Shown one piece after another: positions 26,217-36,285 of a DNA stretch of 64,000 nucleotides (position 1 is its first letter; the number at the start of each line of letters is the position of its first letter). This DNA comes from Sinorhizobium sp. 6-70 (lineage in GTDB: Bacteria > Pseudomonadota > Alphaproteobacteria > Rhizobiales > Rhizobiaceae), in NCBI RefSeq assembly GCF_030124375.1, contig NZ_JASKLS010000012.1, positions 70,041 through 134,040 on the forward strand, in the 5' to 3' direction. The notes under the pieces are model-generated. The model ran no database searches, was not told where the DNA came from, and saw only the letters and a list, made by a program, of their open reading frames with translations. The translations under genes and the position numbers were made by a program.

Positions 26217-27134
26217 ATGACCGCGGCCAAGACAAACATCGCCTTCGAACTCTTGCTTCTTCTCGCGCTTGCCACACTCTGGGGCGCCTCCTACACCTTC
26301 ATCAAGCTCGGCGTCGAAACCATTCCACCGGTGACGCTGATTGCCGCGCGCACGCTGCTCGCCGGCGCGATTCTTCTGGCAGTGATCGGATGGCGCGGCC
26401 TTTCGTTGCCCCGTGACACGGCCACCTTGAGGCGGTTTCTGTTCCAGGCTTGCCTCAACAGCGTCTTTCCCTTCACGCTGATTGCCTGGGCCGAGCGGAC
26501 GATCGACGCCGGGGTGGCAGTGATCCTTAATTCCACCACACCCATCTTCGCCTTCCTTTTGACGGCCCTGATCACCCGGCACGAGCCCGTTACCGCCCGG
26601 AAATTCGTGGGCGTCATTGCCGGCCTCACCGGCATCAGCCTGATCATTGGGCTCGAAGCCTTTCGCGGCATCGGCGATCAGTTGGTCCCGCAGCTTGCCG
26701 TTGTTCTTGCAACCATTTGCTATGCCGGCGCGGCGATCTTCGGCAAAAGTTTCAGGGGGCTGGATCCGATCATACCCGCCGCGGGGTCGCTTCTCGCCGG
26801 CGCTGTCCTGCTCGTCCCGGCGAGCCTGATCGTCGATCGGCCCTGGACGCTCAACCCCTCGCCCGAATCGCTGATCGCGCTCGTCTGCCTGTCAGCCTTT
26901 TCGACGGCGCTCGCCTTCGTTATCTATTTCCGCCTGATCCACACGCTCGGATCCGTCGGCACGACGGCACAGGCCTATGTCCGCGTTCCGATCGGCGTTG
27001 CCATCGGAGTCCTGTTCCTCGGCGAAACTCTACCGACGACTGCGTGGATCGGCCTCTGCTGCGTTATCGCCGGCGTCGCCGCTATGACAATGCCGGCGCG
27101 GAAGCGCGCGGCGGCGACCGCAGCCAAAGCGTGA
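26217..27134 (+). CDS. EamA/RhaT family drug-metabolite transporter
   Basis: 305 residues with ten hydrophobic segments in two repeated EamA halves. The first opens with FELLLLLALATLWGASYTFIKLGVETIPP, the characteristic DMT start, and the second half begins near residue 150. Such proteins export or exchange amino acids, metabolites or drugs; the substrate is unknown. The ATG at 26217, preceded by AAGGA, is preferred to an upstream ATG at 26091, which would add 42 hydrophilic residues overlapping the hairpin region. It converges with mur, leaving only 7 bases between the genes. Confidence 0.85.
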   Translation: MTAAKTNIAFELLLLLALATLWGASYTFIKLGVETIPPVTLIAARTLLAGAILLAVIGWRGLSLPRDTATLRRFLFQACLNSVFPFTLIAWAERTIDAGVAVILNSTTPIFAFLLTALITRHEPVTARKFVGVIAGLTGISLIIGLEAFRGIGDQLVPQLAVVLATICYAGAAIFGKSFRGLDPIIPAAGSLLAGAVLLVPASLIVDRPWTLNPSPESLIALVCLSAFSTALAFVIYFRLIHTLGSVGTTAQAYVRVPIGVAIGVLFLGETLPTTAWIGLCCVIAGVAAMTMPARKRAAATAAKA

Positions 27135-27141
27135 TCCCCGG

Positions 27142-27570
27142 TCAGTCCTTGCGCTTCCGGCAATAGAGCTCCAGCCGGTGGCGCACCAGGTCATAGCCGA
27201 GTTCGGCGGCGATCTCCGCCTGCAATTGTTCGATCTTGTCGGACCTGAATTCGATCACGGCACCTGTATCGATGTCGATCAGATGGTCGTGATGCGGCGC
27301 GTCCGCCGTCTCGAATCGAGCGGTTGCATTCTCGAACGCATGCCGCTGCACGACCCCCTGCTGCTCCAGCGCAGACAGTGTCCGGTAAACGGTCGAAAGC
27401 GACACGGTCGCATCGATTTCCTTCGCGCGCCGGTGCAATTCGCTAGCATCGGGATGGTCCTCGGCCTCGGCCAGAATCTTAAGGATTGCAGCGCGTTGGC
27501 GAGTAACGCGCACGCCGCCGTCCCGCAGGATTCCTTCCAGTTCCTTGATCCGATTCTTGCTTTGTCTCAT
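27142..27570 (-). CDS. mur: Manganese uptake regulator Mur (Fur family)
   Basis: 142 residues, standard Fur length. The N-terminal winged helix (VTRQRAAILKILAEAEDHPDA, then SLSTVYRTLSALEQQGVV) is followed by a dimerisation and metal-binding domain containing APHHDHLIDIDTG. In Rhizobiales the Fur orthologue next to sitABCD senses Mn2+ and represses sitABCD; that role fits the divergent arrangement and the operator-like palindrome at 27614-27634. The C-x2-C structural zinc motifs of enteric Fur are absent, as in other Mur proteins. Confidence 0.92.
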   Translation of the reverse strand: MRQSKNRIKELEGILRDGGVRVTRQRAAILKILAEAEDHPDASELHRRAKEIDATVSLSTVYRTLSALEQQGVVQRHAFENATARFETADAPHHDHLIDIDTGAVIEFRSDKIEQLQAEIAAELGYDLVRHRLELYCRKRKD

Positions 27571-27613
27571 CTGGCGACACTAGCCAAGGGCGACCTGTTT
27601 GAAAATAGCTAGT

Positions 27614-27634
27614 TGCAAATGGTTCTCATTTGCA
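27614..27634. promoter_or_regulatory. Mur-responsive palindrome between mur and sitA
   Basis: TGCAAAT-N7-ATTTGCA is a perfect 21-base palindrome, matching the form of the Mur-responsive sequence known from rhizobial sitA promoters. TTGACT overlaps its downstream end (27635-27640) and could be the -35 element of sitA, so Mn-loaded Mur bound here would block transcription. Confidence 0.8.
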
Positions 27635-27704
27635 TTGACTTATGCAGGTCATTCGCCTACCCATAGGACCGGACTACATCGAGGCTGGCCCTGAGGAGTA
27701 ATGA

Positions 27705-28610
27705 ATGGTCGATCGCACGAGGCGCATGATTTTGACGGCGGCAGCAGCGGCGGCTGCCTTTTCCTTCGTCCCCGGCGCGGCGCTGGCCCAGGAAAAATTC
27801 AAGGCGGTCACCACTTTCACGGTCATTGCCGACATGGCGCAGAACGTTGCGGGCGACGCGGCAATCGTCGAATCGATCACCAAACCTGGCGCAGAGATCC
27901 ACAACTACCAGCCGACGCCGCGCGATATCCTCAAAGCCCACGACGCCAAGCTCATCCTCTGGAACGGGCTGAACCTCGAACTCTGGTTCGAAAAATTCTT
28001 CCAGAACTTCGATGAGGTTCCGGGCGTCGTCGTCTCCGAAGGGGTCGAGCCGATGGGGATCGCGGAGGGGCCCTATACCGGCAAGCCGAACCCACATGCC
28101 TGGATGTCGCCCTCGGCAGCGCTGATCTATGTCGACAACATCCGCGATGCATTCGTGAAATTCGACCCCCAGAACGCCGAGACCTACAAGGCGAATGCCG
28201 AGGCCTATAAACAGAAGATCGAGGCGGCCATCGCGCCGATCCGGGCGGAGCTCGAGAAGATCCCGGCGGAAAAGCGCTGGCTCGTCTCGAGCGAGGGTGC
28301 CTTCAGCTACCTGATCCGCGACTTCGGCATGAAGGAACTCTATCTCTGGCCGATCAATGCCGACCAGCAGGGCACGCCGCAGCAGGTGCGCAAGGTGATC
28401 GACGCGGTGCGTGCCAACAACATTCCGGTGGTCTTTTCCGAGAGCACGATCTCGCCGGATCCGGCAGAACAGGTGGCACGGGAAACCGGCGTGAAATATG
28501 GTGGTGTGCTCTATGTCGATTCCTTGAGCGAGGCCGATGGTCCGGTTCCGACCTATATCGATCTCCTGCGTGTCACCTCCGAAACGATCGCGAAAGGTCT
28601 TTCGCAATGA
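27705..28610 (+). CDS. sitA: Manganese ABC transporter substrate-binding protein
   Basis: 301 residues of the cluster 9 metal-binding protein family (ZnuA/PsaA/SitA). It has a signal peptide ending in AALA-Q near residue 29. The expected ligands are visible: His in [11 protein letters not shown], His in NPHAWMSP, Glu in [10 protein letters not shown] and Asp in YVDSL. There is no His-rich loop, which favours manganese or iron over zinc. The first gene of sitABCD; the start follows GAGGAG. Its promoter holds the Mur palindrome. Confidence 0.95.
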   Translation: MVDRTRRMILTAAAAAAAFSFVPGAALAQEKFKAVTTFTVIADMAQNVAGDAAIVESITKPGAEIHNYQPTPRDILKAHDAKLILWNGLNLELWFEKFFQNFDEVPGVVVSEGVEPMGIAEGPYTGKPNPHAWMSPSAALIYVDNIRDAFVKFDPQNAETYKANAEAYKQKIEAAIAPIRAELEKIPAEKRWLVSSEGAFSYLIRDFGMKELYLWPINADQQGTPQQVRKVIDAVRANNIPVVFSESTISPDPAEQVARETGVKYGGVLYVDSLSEADGPVPTYIDLLRVTSETIAKGLSQ

Positions 28611-29536
28611 ACCTTCAGGTAAAGGAGCGCGCCAGGCCGGCGCCGACTTCAGAGGACGAGGGTGGCGGCATCCGCGTTCGCGGCGCGACGGTGACCTATC
28701 GCACCGGTCACCGGGCGCTCCGTGACGCCTCCTTTGAGATCCCGACCGGGACGATCGCAGCGCTCGTCGGCGTCAACGGCAGCGGCAAGTCGACCCTGTT
28801 CAAGGCGATCATGGGCTTCGTCCGCTTGGCGCAGGGCGAAATCTCGATCCTCGGCCTTTCCGTATCGGCGGCGCTGAAGAGAAACCTCGTTGCTTATGTG
28901 CCCCAGGCCGAGGAAGTCGACTGGAACTTCCCGGTTCTCGTCGAGGACGTGGTGATGATGGGCCGTTACGGCCACATGAACATGCTTCGGATCCCGAAGA
29001 AGGCGGATCATGACGCGGTCGACACTGCACTTGCGCGCGTCGGCATGAGCGATTTCCGCAAGCGCCAGATCGGCGAGCTTTCCGGCGGCCAGAAGAAACG
29101 CGTCTTCCTCGCCCGGGCGCTGGCCCAGGACGGCCGCGTCATCCTGCTCGACGAGCCCTTTACCGGCGTCGACGTCAAGACCGAGGACGCGATCATCCGC
29201 CTGTTGATCGGCCTGCGCGACGAGGGACGGGTAATGCTCGTCTCCACCCACAATCTCGGCAGCGTGCCGGAATTCTGCGATCGCACGGTACTCCTGAAGA
29301 ACACGGTGCTCGCCTACGGACCAACGACAACCACATTTACCCGCGAGAACCTCGAGCTGGCCTTCGGCGGCGTGCTGCGCCATTTCGTGCTCGGCGGCGA
29401 AAATCTGCACGACGACGCCGACCCGCGCCAGCTTGCCGTCATCACCGACGACGAGCGTCCGCTCGTCATGTACGGCGCGCAGGGGCGGATGGTGACGCAG
29501 CCGGCAAAGCCCGAGACCGAGGCGGACACCGAATGA
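28607..29536 (+). CDS. sitB: Manganese ABC transporter ATPase
   Basis: 309 residues with a complete ABC set: Walker [11 protein letters not shown]-loop VPQAEEVDW, signature LSGGQKKR, Walker [13 protein letters not shown] and H-loop VSTHN. A ~60-residue C-terminal tail beyond the ATPase core is common in SitB. It powers Mn2+ import through SitC/SitD. The ATG overlaps the sitA stop by 4 bases and the gene overlaps sitC by 4 bases. Confidence 0.95.
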   Translation: MNLQVKERARPAPTSEDEGGGIRVRGATVTYRTGHRALRDASFEIPTGTIAALVGVNGSGKSTLFKAIMGFVRLAQGEISILGLSVSAALKRNLVAYVPQAEEVDWNFPVLVEDVVMMGRYGHMNMLRIPKKADHDAVDTALARVGMSDFRKRQIGELSGGQKKRVFLARALAQDGRVILLDEPFTGVDVKTEDAIIRLLIGLRDEGRVMLVSTHNLGSVPEFCDRTVLLKNTVLAYGPTTTTFTRENLELAFGGVLRHFVLGGENLHDDADPRQLAVITDDERPLVMYGAQGRMVTQPAKPETEADTE

Positions 29537-30393
29537 TCGCCATCCTCGTCGAGCCGTTCACATACGGGTACATGCTGAACGCCATGTGGGTCAGCGCACT
29601 GGTCGGCGCCGTCTGCGCCTTCCTCTCGGCTTATCTCATGCTCAAGGGCTGGTCGCTGATCGGCGACGCGCTTTCTCACTCGATCGTGCCGGGTGTCGCC
29701 GGGGCCTATATGCTGGGGCTTCCTTTTTCGCTCGGCGCCTTCTTTTCCGGCGCGCTTGCCGCAGCCGCCATGCTGTTCCTGAACCAGCGCACGCGGCTGA
29801 AGGAGGACACGATCATCGGGCTGATTTTCACCTCCTTCTTCGGCCTCGGCCTCTTCATGGTGTCGCTGTCGCCGACCTCGGTGAACATCCAGACGATCGT
29901 GCTCGGCAACATCCTTGCCATCACGCCGGCCGACACGCTGCAGCTCGCGATCATCGGCGTCGTCTCGCTGGTGATCCTCTTCGCGAAATGGAAGGACCTG
30001 ATGGTCACCTTCTTCGACGAGAGTCACGCCCGCTCGATCGGCATCAAAACGACATTCCTGAAGGTGCTGTTCTTCACGTTGCTCTCGGCATCTACGGTCG
30101 CCGCGCTTCAGACCGTCGGCGCGTTTCTCGTCATCGCCATGGTCGTAACGCCCGGGGCGACCGCCTACCTGCTCACGGACCGCTTCCCGAAGCTGATCGC
30201 GATCAGCATCGCCATCGGCGCACTGACGAGCTTTGCCGGCGCCTATGCCAGCTATTTCCTTGACGGCGCGACTGGCGGCATCATCATCGTGCTGCAGACG
30301 CTGATCTTCCTCCTCGCCTTTGTCTTCGCTCCGAAGCATGGGCTCATCGCCGCCCGTCGCCGCGCCTCCGAGGCACTGGAGGTCGCACGATGA
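29533..30393 (+). CDS. sitC: Manganese ABC transporter permease
   Basis: 286 residues, ABC-3 membrane family with about eight membrane segments. [20 protein letters not shown] near residues 36-55 is the family's conserved region, and [12 protein letters not shown] is the loop expected to touch the ATPase. It forms the channel with SitD. Both ends overlap the neighbouring genes by 4 bases. Confidence 0.94.
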   Translation: MIAILVEPFTYGYMLNAMWVSALVGAVCAFLSAYLMLKGWSLIGDALSHSIVPGVAGAYMLGLPFSLGAFFSGALAAAAMLFLNQRTRLKEDTIIGLIFTSFFGLGLFMVSLSPTSVNIQTIVLGNILAITPADTLQLAIIGVVSLVILFAKWKDLMVTFFDESHARSIGIKTTFLKVLFFTLLSASTVAALQTVGAFLVIAMVVTPGATAYLLTDRFPKLIAISIAIGALTSFAGAYASYFLDGATGGIIIVLQTLIFLLAFVFAPKHGLIAARRRASEALEVAR

Positions 30394-31256
30394 TCTCGCT
30401 CGACATGCTTCTCGCCGTCTTCGAATTCGAGTTCATGCGCAATGCGCTGCTGATCTCGGTCCTGGTCGCAATCCCGACGGCAATGCTCTCCTGCTTCCTC
30501 GTGCTGAAGGGCTGGTCGCTGATGGGCGACGCGATCTCGCATGCGGTCTTTCCGGGCGTCGTCATCTCCTACATCGTCGGCCTGCCGCTCGCCGTCGGCG
30601 CCTTTGCCGCGGGCATGTGCTGCGCCCTCCTGACCGGCTATCTCAAGGAAAACAGCCGCATCAAGCAGGACACGGTGATGGGCATCGTCTTTTCCGGCAT
30701 GTTCGGTTTCGGCCTTGTGCTCTACACCAAGATCCAGAGCGACGTGCATCTCGACCACATCCTTTTCGGCGACATGCTCGGCATCGGCTGGGGCGACATT
30801 CTGGAAACGGGCCTGATTGCGCTCCTTGCCGCCGGCATCCTCGGCCTCAAGTGGCGTGACCTGCTGCTGCACGCCTTCGACCCCGCCCAGGCGCGCGCCG
30901 TCGGGCTGCCGGTCGGATGGCTGCACTACGGGCTGCTTGCGATCCTGTCGCTGACGATCGTCGGCGCGCTGAAGGCCGTCGGCCTCATTCTCGCGATCGC
31001 CATGCTGATCGCGCCGGGCGCGATCGCCTTCCTGCTGACGCGCACATTCGGTGGCATGCTGATCGTTGCGGTACTCGTCGCCGTCGTCGCCTCGTTTGCC
31101 GGGGTCTACCTGTCCTTCTTCATCGACAGCGCCCCTGCCCCGACCATCGTGATGCTGATGACGGTGATCTTCCTCGCCGCCTTCGCCTATTCCACCTGGA
31201 GAACGGCACGCCTGGCGAGCTCGTTGGATTCAAGCCCCCAGCGCTCTCACGACTAA
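30390..31256 (+). CDS. sitD: Manganese ABC transporter permease
   Basis: 288 residues, second ABC-3 permease, about 35-40% similar to SitC by eye, with LVLKGWSLMGDAISHAVFPG matching the SitC block and ARAVGLPVGWLHYG as ATPase-contact loop. The last gene of sitABCD. It converges with the acyltransferase gene, with 27 bases between the stops. Confidence 0.94.
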   Translation: MISLDMLLAVFEFEFMRNALLISVLVAIPTAMLSCFLVLKGWSLMGDAISHAVFPGVVISYIVGLPLAVGAFAAGMCCALLTGYLKENSRIKQDTVMGIVFSGMFGFGLVLYTKIQSDVHLDHILFGDMLGIGWGDILETGLIALLAAGILGLKWRDLLLHAFDPAQARAVGLPVGWLHYGLLAILSLTIVGALKAVGLILAIAMLIAPGAIAFLLTRTFGGMLIVAVLVAVVASFAGVYLSFFIDSAPAPTIVMLMTVIFLAAFAYSTWRTARLASSLDSSPQRSHD

Positions 31257-31283
31257 TACACGGTCGCCCTTTGAGCGTGACGT

Positions 31284-33371
31284 TCATTTCTGCGCCAAGG
31301 GTTTCGCATCGCGCATTAGCGGGGCAAGCTGACGAGCAAGCTCTTCGCTCAATGTGCGCATATACGTCGCCGTTACGTGATGCTTGTCATAATAGACCTG
31401 CACATTGCCAATGACTGCGGGGCACATTTCTGCGGTGCAGAAATAATCGGAAAAGTCCAGGAAATGCAGGTTTTCCTTGAAGGACACCGCGCGTGTCGGA
31501 TTGATCGGAGCGAGCACCGAATCCCGCTCCACAGCGCATTTCGGCGAGAAGCGGCCATTGATTTCCACGCACTCGGGCACGTCAAAGCCAAACCAGGGCG
31601 TGTCGCGCATCGCCACGACAGGAATTCCCGCCACCGCCAGCTTCTCCCATTGCCGTTGATAACCGGCGGGCACTTCCTCGATGCCATCGATCACCCGCGT
31701 GGATGTGGTGAAAATCAGATTCGGCTTTGTCGCCAACAATCTTGCCATCAGCAGTTCGTTCCACTTGGTGCAGGCGTCGCGATATGCGGGCACCTCGGAC
31801 GACTCCTGCGAACTCAGGACGCAACTGCTCTTGGTGTAGGTGACGATTTTCCAGTCCGGATACCGCTGCAAGACGCCCTGCAGTGCCGGTAGCCAATGCA
31901 CGCTGTGCGAACCGCCAACGAGCGCCAAAGTGTGGGTTGCGCCTCCCGGTCCATAGCGGCAACTGAGCAAGGCGATGCCCAGCAGCGACTGATGGCAGCC
32001 GTCGCGATATACGTCCGCATCGTCCCACCTTGCGGTCATTGGTCCAGGATGGACGGGGATATCACTCGAACCCGCCGCGAGCCCCTTGATAGCCGCACCG
32101 GGGTAACGCGCGGGATCCGCGACACGCAACCGCTCCTCGGCCATGCTCCGAGCAGCCTCGCCTCTCCAGACGAATAGTCCCGCAGCTATCACGGCAAGAG
32201 CAATGATCGCTCCGAACGCCGTTTGCAAAGGCCGGTCATCATTTTTCCGTCCGGGAAAACGTCCATCGAGCATTCGCGTCGTAGCATGGGAAAGGACGAT
32301 AGAGACGAACAGGACGACCGTACCCTCTATTGGACCGGCCGAGGTTTGATACGAATAGGTGAGATAGAAGACGAGGATTGGCCAGTGCCAGAGATATAAA
32401 AAATAGGATATGTCTCCAAGCCAAACCAGCGGTCGCGCGGCCAGCAATCTGGCGACGCCGAACCGTAACGGCGGACCATCGCCGCAAACAAGGATCGCTG
32501 CGGCGGCGAGCGTCGGCCAGAGCGCGGCGTAGCCGGGAAAAACAGTCGAAATCTCAAGCAGGATGCCACAACTCAAAATAGCTGCCAAACCAATCCATCC
32601 GCCGATGGTCCGCAGCGTTGGCGACAAGATGATAGCGGGCAACGCTAGCCGAGTGATCCCGCCAAGCGCGAATTCCCAGATCCGTGCAAAGGTGTCGTAG
32701 TAGGCGAATGCCTGGTTTCGGGACGTGCTGTAGACCGAGTAGGCCAACGATAGCGCGAATACAGTTGTCAGAAACACCAACAGGTCGATGCGCGACGGCC
32801 GACGCCTGATCAAGGCAAATAGGGCAACAGCCGCTGCCAAAATCAGCAGGCATTGGACCTGGGTGGCCATCGCCCAGTAGTGCTGGACCGGGCTCGCCAC
32901 TTCGTCTCGTGCAAGATAATCGATCGCCGCAGTCGCCAGTAACCAATTCTCAAGATAGACAGAACTGGCCGCAATCTGTTGCATGACGGTTTGCCATTGC
33001 ATTCTCGGTAGCCAAAAAGGCGCCGACGTCGCGATCACAGCAAGCACCAAAAAGGACGAGGGCAGAAGCCGACGGGCCAATTTGGTGGTAAAGAGGACGA
33101 GGTCCACGCGATGCCCGGCTTCCGCCTGGCGCGCCAGCGACCCAATGAGCAGGTAGCCGGAGACGATGAAGAACACATCGACCCCCCCGGACACCCGGCC
33201 GATCCATATGTGATATATCGCGACCAGAAGCGCGCCGACTGCCCGCAGGCCCTGAATGTCATCGCGCCGCGGTACGGCGCGAATATTCGGCTCGACTGTC
33301 ACGTCAGATCGGCCCCGATAGTCAGGTCGGGATGCCAAAGCAGCCTCGACAGAGTCTCGAAACGCCTTCAA
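31284..33371 (-). CDS. Membrane O-acyltransferase with C-terminal SGNH domain
   Basis: About 695 residues. The N-terminal ~360 residues are an acyltransferase-3 (OafA/YrhL) domain with ~10 membrane segments, opening with DIQGLRAVGALLVAIYHIW and VDVFFIVSGYLL. The C-terminal ~260 residues form a periplasmic SGNH hydrolase-like domain: LVGGSHSVHW carries the nucleophile-type serine and DKHHVT the Asp-x2-His pair. Proteins of this build add acetyl groups to O-antigen, peptidoglycan or exported polysaccharides. The start is unclear: a TTG at 33371 or a GTG at 33302, neither with a good ribosome site. Base composition looks less GC-rich than the surrounding genes, suggesting acquisition. It is a single gene. 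Confidence 0.85.
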   Translation of the reverse strand: MKAFRDSVEAALASRPDYRGRSDVTVEPNIRAVPRRDDIQGLRAVGALLVAIYHIWIGRVSGGVDVFFIVSGYLLIGSLARQAEAGHRVDLVLFTTKLARRLLPSSFLVLAVIATSAPFWLPRMQWQTVMQQIAASSVYLENWLLATAAIDYLARDEVASPVQHYWAMATQVQCLLILAAAVALFALIRRRPSRIDLLVFLTTVFALSLAYSVYSTSRNQAFAYYDTFARIWEFALGGITRLALPAIILSPTLRTIGGWIGLAAILSCGILLEISTVFPGYAALWPTLAAAAILVCGDGPPLRFGVARLLAARPLVWLGDISYFLYLWHWPILVFYLTYSYQTSAGPIEGTVVLFVSIVLSHATTRMLDGRFPGRKNDDRPLQTAFGAIIALAVIAAGLFVWRGEAARSMAEERLRVADPARYPGAAIKGLAAGSSDIPVHPGPMTARWDDADVYRDGCHQSLLGIALLSCRYGPGGATHTLALVGGSHSVHWLPALQGVLQRYPDWKIVTYTKSSCVLSSQESSEVPAYRDACTKWNELLMARLLATKPNLIFTTSTRVIDGIEEVPAGYQRQWEKLAVAGIPVVAMRDTPWFGFDVPECVEINGRFSPKCAVERDSVLAPINPTRAVSFKENLHFLDFSDYFCTAEMCPAVIGNVQVYYDKHHVTATYMRTLSEELARQLAPLMRDAKPLAQK

Positions 33372-33630
33372 AGATTTTTCTTGCGATCGCCAAACTGCGT
33401 CACTCTCAGGATTGAATTAGTCCAAGCTTACATAACAGTTTTAAAATGCCGAGCCAAACAATGCCAAGACGGGGAAGTTCCGGAGATGCAGATCACTTTG
33501 GGCGTTAGGTGTCACAAAGGTTGATAGTTAACGGGCCTCCGCAACAACAGAGTACTGGTGTGCGACGGCGGCCGCACGCCTCGAATGGTTGTGCGATTTT
33601 GGTATGAGTGAAGTGCAGGTCGGCGATGCT

Positions 33631-34755
33631 TCAACCGATCCGTGTCTCCTTCAATCTCTCATCGTCGAGTACGATGCCAAGACCCGGCGCCTCGCCAAGT
33701 TCGAGCCAACCCTTCGCGTGTGTCAGTGGCGCTGCCATCGGAAAGTCGCGACGCGCTTCGCTCCACTCCGGATTGTCGTACGGGTATTCGAGCCAGGGTG
33801 CTTCGCCGACGCCCGCGGTCAGGTGTGCGTTCGCCAGCACGCCGATGCCGTTGGTCCAGGAGTGCGGCGTGAACATCACGCCCGCCTCGCGCGCCTGCCA
33901 GGCAAGCCTGCGGCATCCGGTGATGCCGCCAACCAGCGCCACGTCCGGCTGGATCACGTCGAAGGCTCGCTCTTCGATGATGTCGCGGAACTCGTAAAGC
34001 TCGCGCGTCATCTCTCCGCCGGCGATACGGACGGACGTCGCATCGCTCAACCGCCTCATGCCTTTCCGGTCGGAGCGATGGAGCGGCTCCTCCATCCAGT
34101 AGACACCGAGCCGCTCCAGCTCTCTCGCAACTGCCAGCGCATCCTTGAAGGTCCAGGCGAGCGTCGTATCCCAGGGCATGCGCCAGCCCTGATTGCAGTC
34201 GACCATCAGTTCCAGCCGGTCGCCGACCCGCGCTCGGATCGCCTCCAGCGCCCGCACGTCCTCCCGCCAGCCGTCGCGGCCACCTGCGGAGGAGGTAAAG
34301 CGCACCTTCATCGCCGGAAAACCCTCCTCAAGATAGCTTTCGGCCTGTGCCGCCATCGCGCCGGCATCACGAAGAACGCCCGACGAGGCGTAGAGACGGA
34401 CGCGGTCCGCCCGCCCGCCAAGCATGCGCCAGACGGGTTCGCCCGTGATCTTGCCGGACAAGTCCCAGAGCGCCAGATCCATCGGCCAGCAGCGGCCGTA
34501 GTGGAAACTGATATGCGACAGCACCTCGTAGTGCCGTTCGACATGGCGCGGATCCTCGCCGATGAAGAGCTCTTCATGGCCCTCGAAGCCCTCCATCAGG
34601 TCGCCGGAGCCGATCCCCTCGCGGCCCTCGTCGTCGCGCACCCGGACTATCGTCGCATCGAAGTGCTTGCGCGGCTGCCCGTCCCAGCTTGCCTTGAACG
34701 GCGGATCGAGCGGCAGACGGTGGTGGGTGATCTCGATGGAAACAATCCTGCTCAT
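33631..34755 (-). CDS. Enolase-superfamily dehydratase (mandelate racemase type)
   Basis: 374 residues from the ATG at 34755, which follows GGGAGG; an in-frame ATG at 34821 lies in the preceding gene. The N-terminal capping domain is followed by a barrel with the expected residues: K150-x-R152 on strand 2, metal ligands D186, E222 and E248, and the D271/H298 dyad. This is the mandelate racemase subgroup layout, whose members mostly dehydrate acid sugars, with Arg instead of the second Lys of KxK. The substrate is not assigned. It is the last gene of an operon with an iron alcohol dehydrogenase and an aldehyde dehydrogenase, 29 bases after the latter. Confidence 0.85.
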   Translation of the reverse strand: MSRIVSIEITHHRLPLDPPFKASWDGQPRKHFDATIVRVRDDEGREGIGSGDLMEGFEGHEELFIGEDPRHVERHYEVLSHISFHYGRCWPMDLALWDLSGKITGEPVWRMLGGRADRVRLYASSGVLRDAGAMAAQAESYLEEGFPAMKVRFTSSAGGRDGWREDVRALEAIRARVGDRLELMVDCNQGWRMPWDTTLAWTFKDALAVARELERLGVYWMEEPLHRSDRKGMRRLSDATSVRIAGGEMTRELYEFRDIIEERAFDVIQPDVALVGGITGCRRLAWQAREAGVMFTPHSWTNGIGVLANAHLTAGVGEAPWLEYPYDNPEWSEARRDFPMAAPLTHAKGWLELGEAPGLGIVLDDERLKETRIG

Positions 34756-34784
34756 GGCGCCGTCCTCCCTCTCCTGCGAAAACC

Positions 34785-36284
34785 CTAATCGAACTGCTGC
34801 CAGATGGTCTTGTAGTCGCAATACTTGTCGATCGCATGCACCGAACGGTCGCGGCCGAAGCCGGATTGCTTGAAGCCGCCGAAGGGCGTGGCGAAGTTCG
34901 ACATGTCATAGGTGTTGATCCACACCGTGCCCGCGTGGATCGCCTCGGAGAAGCGATGGGCCCGGTCCATGTCTCGGGTGAAGACGGCGCCAGCCAGCCC
35001 GTAGATCGTGTCGTTGGCGATCCTCAACGCCTCCTCTTCCGTGTCGAAAGGGATGGCGGCGAGCACCGGCCCGAAGATTTCCTGGCGCGCGAGCGTCATT
35101 TCGTTGGTCACATCGACGAAGACGCCGGGCGAAACATAATAGCCGCCGGTTTCGCCCATCACCCGTTCGGCGCCGAAGGCACGGCGACCGCCTTCCTTCT
35201 CGCCGGCGCCGATGATCGAAAGCACCTTGTTCATGTGCTCCTCCTCGATCAGCGCGCCGATCTGCGCCGAAGGATCGAGCGGATGGCCGAGGGTGATCTC
35301 ACGCCTGGTCACCGCCTCGATCCTTTCGATCAGCGTCTCCTGCACCGAGCGCTGGACGATCAGACGCGTCGATGCGTGGCAGGTTTCGCCGGAATTGTAG
35401 AAGCAGCCCCAGGCGACGGCGCTCGCTGCCGCATCGAGATCGGCATCCTCGAAGACGACGAGCGGCGACTTGCCGCCCAGTTCCAGCGCGACCCGCTTGA
35501 CGTTCGATTGCGCCGCATAGCCCATGATCAGCTTGCCGACCTCGGTCGAGCCGGTGAAGGCGATCATGTCGACATCCATGTGCCGCGCCAGCGGCTTGCC
35601 GGCTTCCTCGCCGTATCCGGTGACGACGTTGAACACACCCGCCGGAAGCCCGGCCTCCAGTGCGAGTTCCGCGAGCCGGATGGCCGAGAGCGATGACTGT
35701 TCGGCCGGTTTCAGCACGACCGAATTGCCGGCGGCGATCGCCGGCCCGAGCTTCCAGGCGTCGATGATCAGCGGATAGTTCCATGGCGTGATCGCGCCGA
35801 TGACGCCGAGCGGCACCTTCCGCACCAGGGCGCGCGCGTTCGGGCCGGTCGGCGCGATCTCGTCATAGAGCTTGTCGATCGTCTCGCCGTAATACTGGAC
35901 GCCGTCGGCCGCGAGATGGACATCGACGTTAAGAGACGCCATGATCGGCTTGCCGACATCGAGCGTTTCCAGCAGCGCAAGCTCCTCGCCATGCCGCCGG
36001 ATGAGATCCGCCCATTTTAGCATGATCTTCTTTTTTTCCAGCGGCTCCTTTTTGCGCCAGATGCCACCCTCGAAGGCGGCGCGGGCAGCCGCGACCGCAA
36101 TATCGACATCGGCGGCGTCACCACGGGCGAGCTTGGCGCCCGGCTTTCCGTCCATCGGCCGGATGCGCGTGAAGGTGGCGCCGGATGCGGAGGCTCTATG
36201 CGCGCCGTCGATGAAATGCCGGCCCTCGGGCTTCAGGTCGGCAAGCAGGCTCTCCCAATAGGCGCGCGTATATTCCTTCGTCAT
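34785..36284 (-). CDS. NAD(P)-dependent aldehyde dehydrogenase, PuuC-like
   Basis: 499 residues, full-length ALDH. Motifs: PWNYPL at the cofactor site, FTGSTEVGK, ELGGKSP with the general-base glutamate, and GETCHAS with the catalytic cysteine near residue 300. The C-terminal GRDRSVHAIDKYCDYKTIW pattern resembles PuuC-type enzymes acting on gamma-glutamyl- or amino-aldehydes and 3-hydroxypropanal. It starts one base after the stop of the alcohol dehydrogenase gene, so the alcohol-aldehyde-acid sequence is very likely a joint pathway. Confidence 0.9.
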   Translation of the reverse strand: MTKEYTRAYWESLLADLKPEGRHFIDGAHRASASGATFTRIRPMDGKPGAKLARGDAADVDIAVAAARAAFEGGIWRKKEPLEKKKIMLKWADLIRRHGEELALLETLDVGKPIMASLNVDVHLAADGVQYYGETIDKLYDEIAPTGPNARALVRKVPLGVIGAITPWNYPLIIDAWKLGPAIAAGNSVVLKPAEQSSLSAIRLAELALEAGLPAGVFNVVTGYGEEAGKPLARHMDVDMIAFTGSTEVGKLIMGYAAQSNVKRVALELGGKSPLVVFEDADLDAAASAVAWGCFYNSGETCHASTRLIVQRSVQETLIERIEAVTRREITLGHPLDPSAQIGALIEEEHMNKVLSIIGAGEKEGGRRAFGAERVMGETGGYYVSPGVFVDVTNEMTLARQEIFGPVLAAIPFDTEEEALRIANDTIYGLAGAVFTRDMDRAHRFSEAIHAGTVWINTYDMSNFATPFGGFKQSGFGRDRSVHAIDKYCDYKTIWQQFD

Positions 36285-36285
36285 C

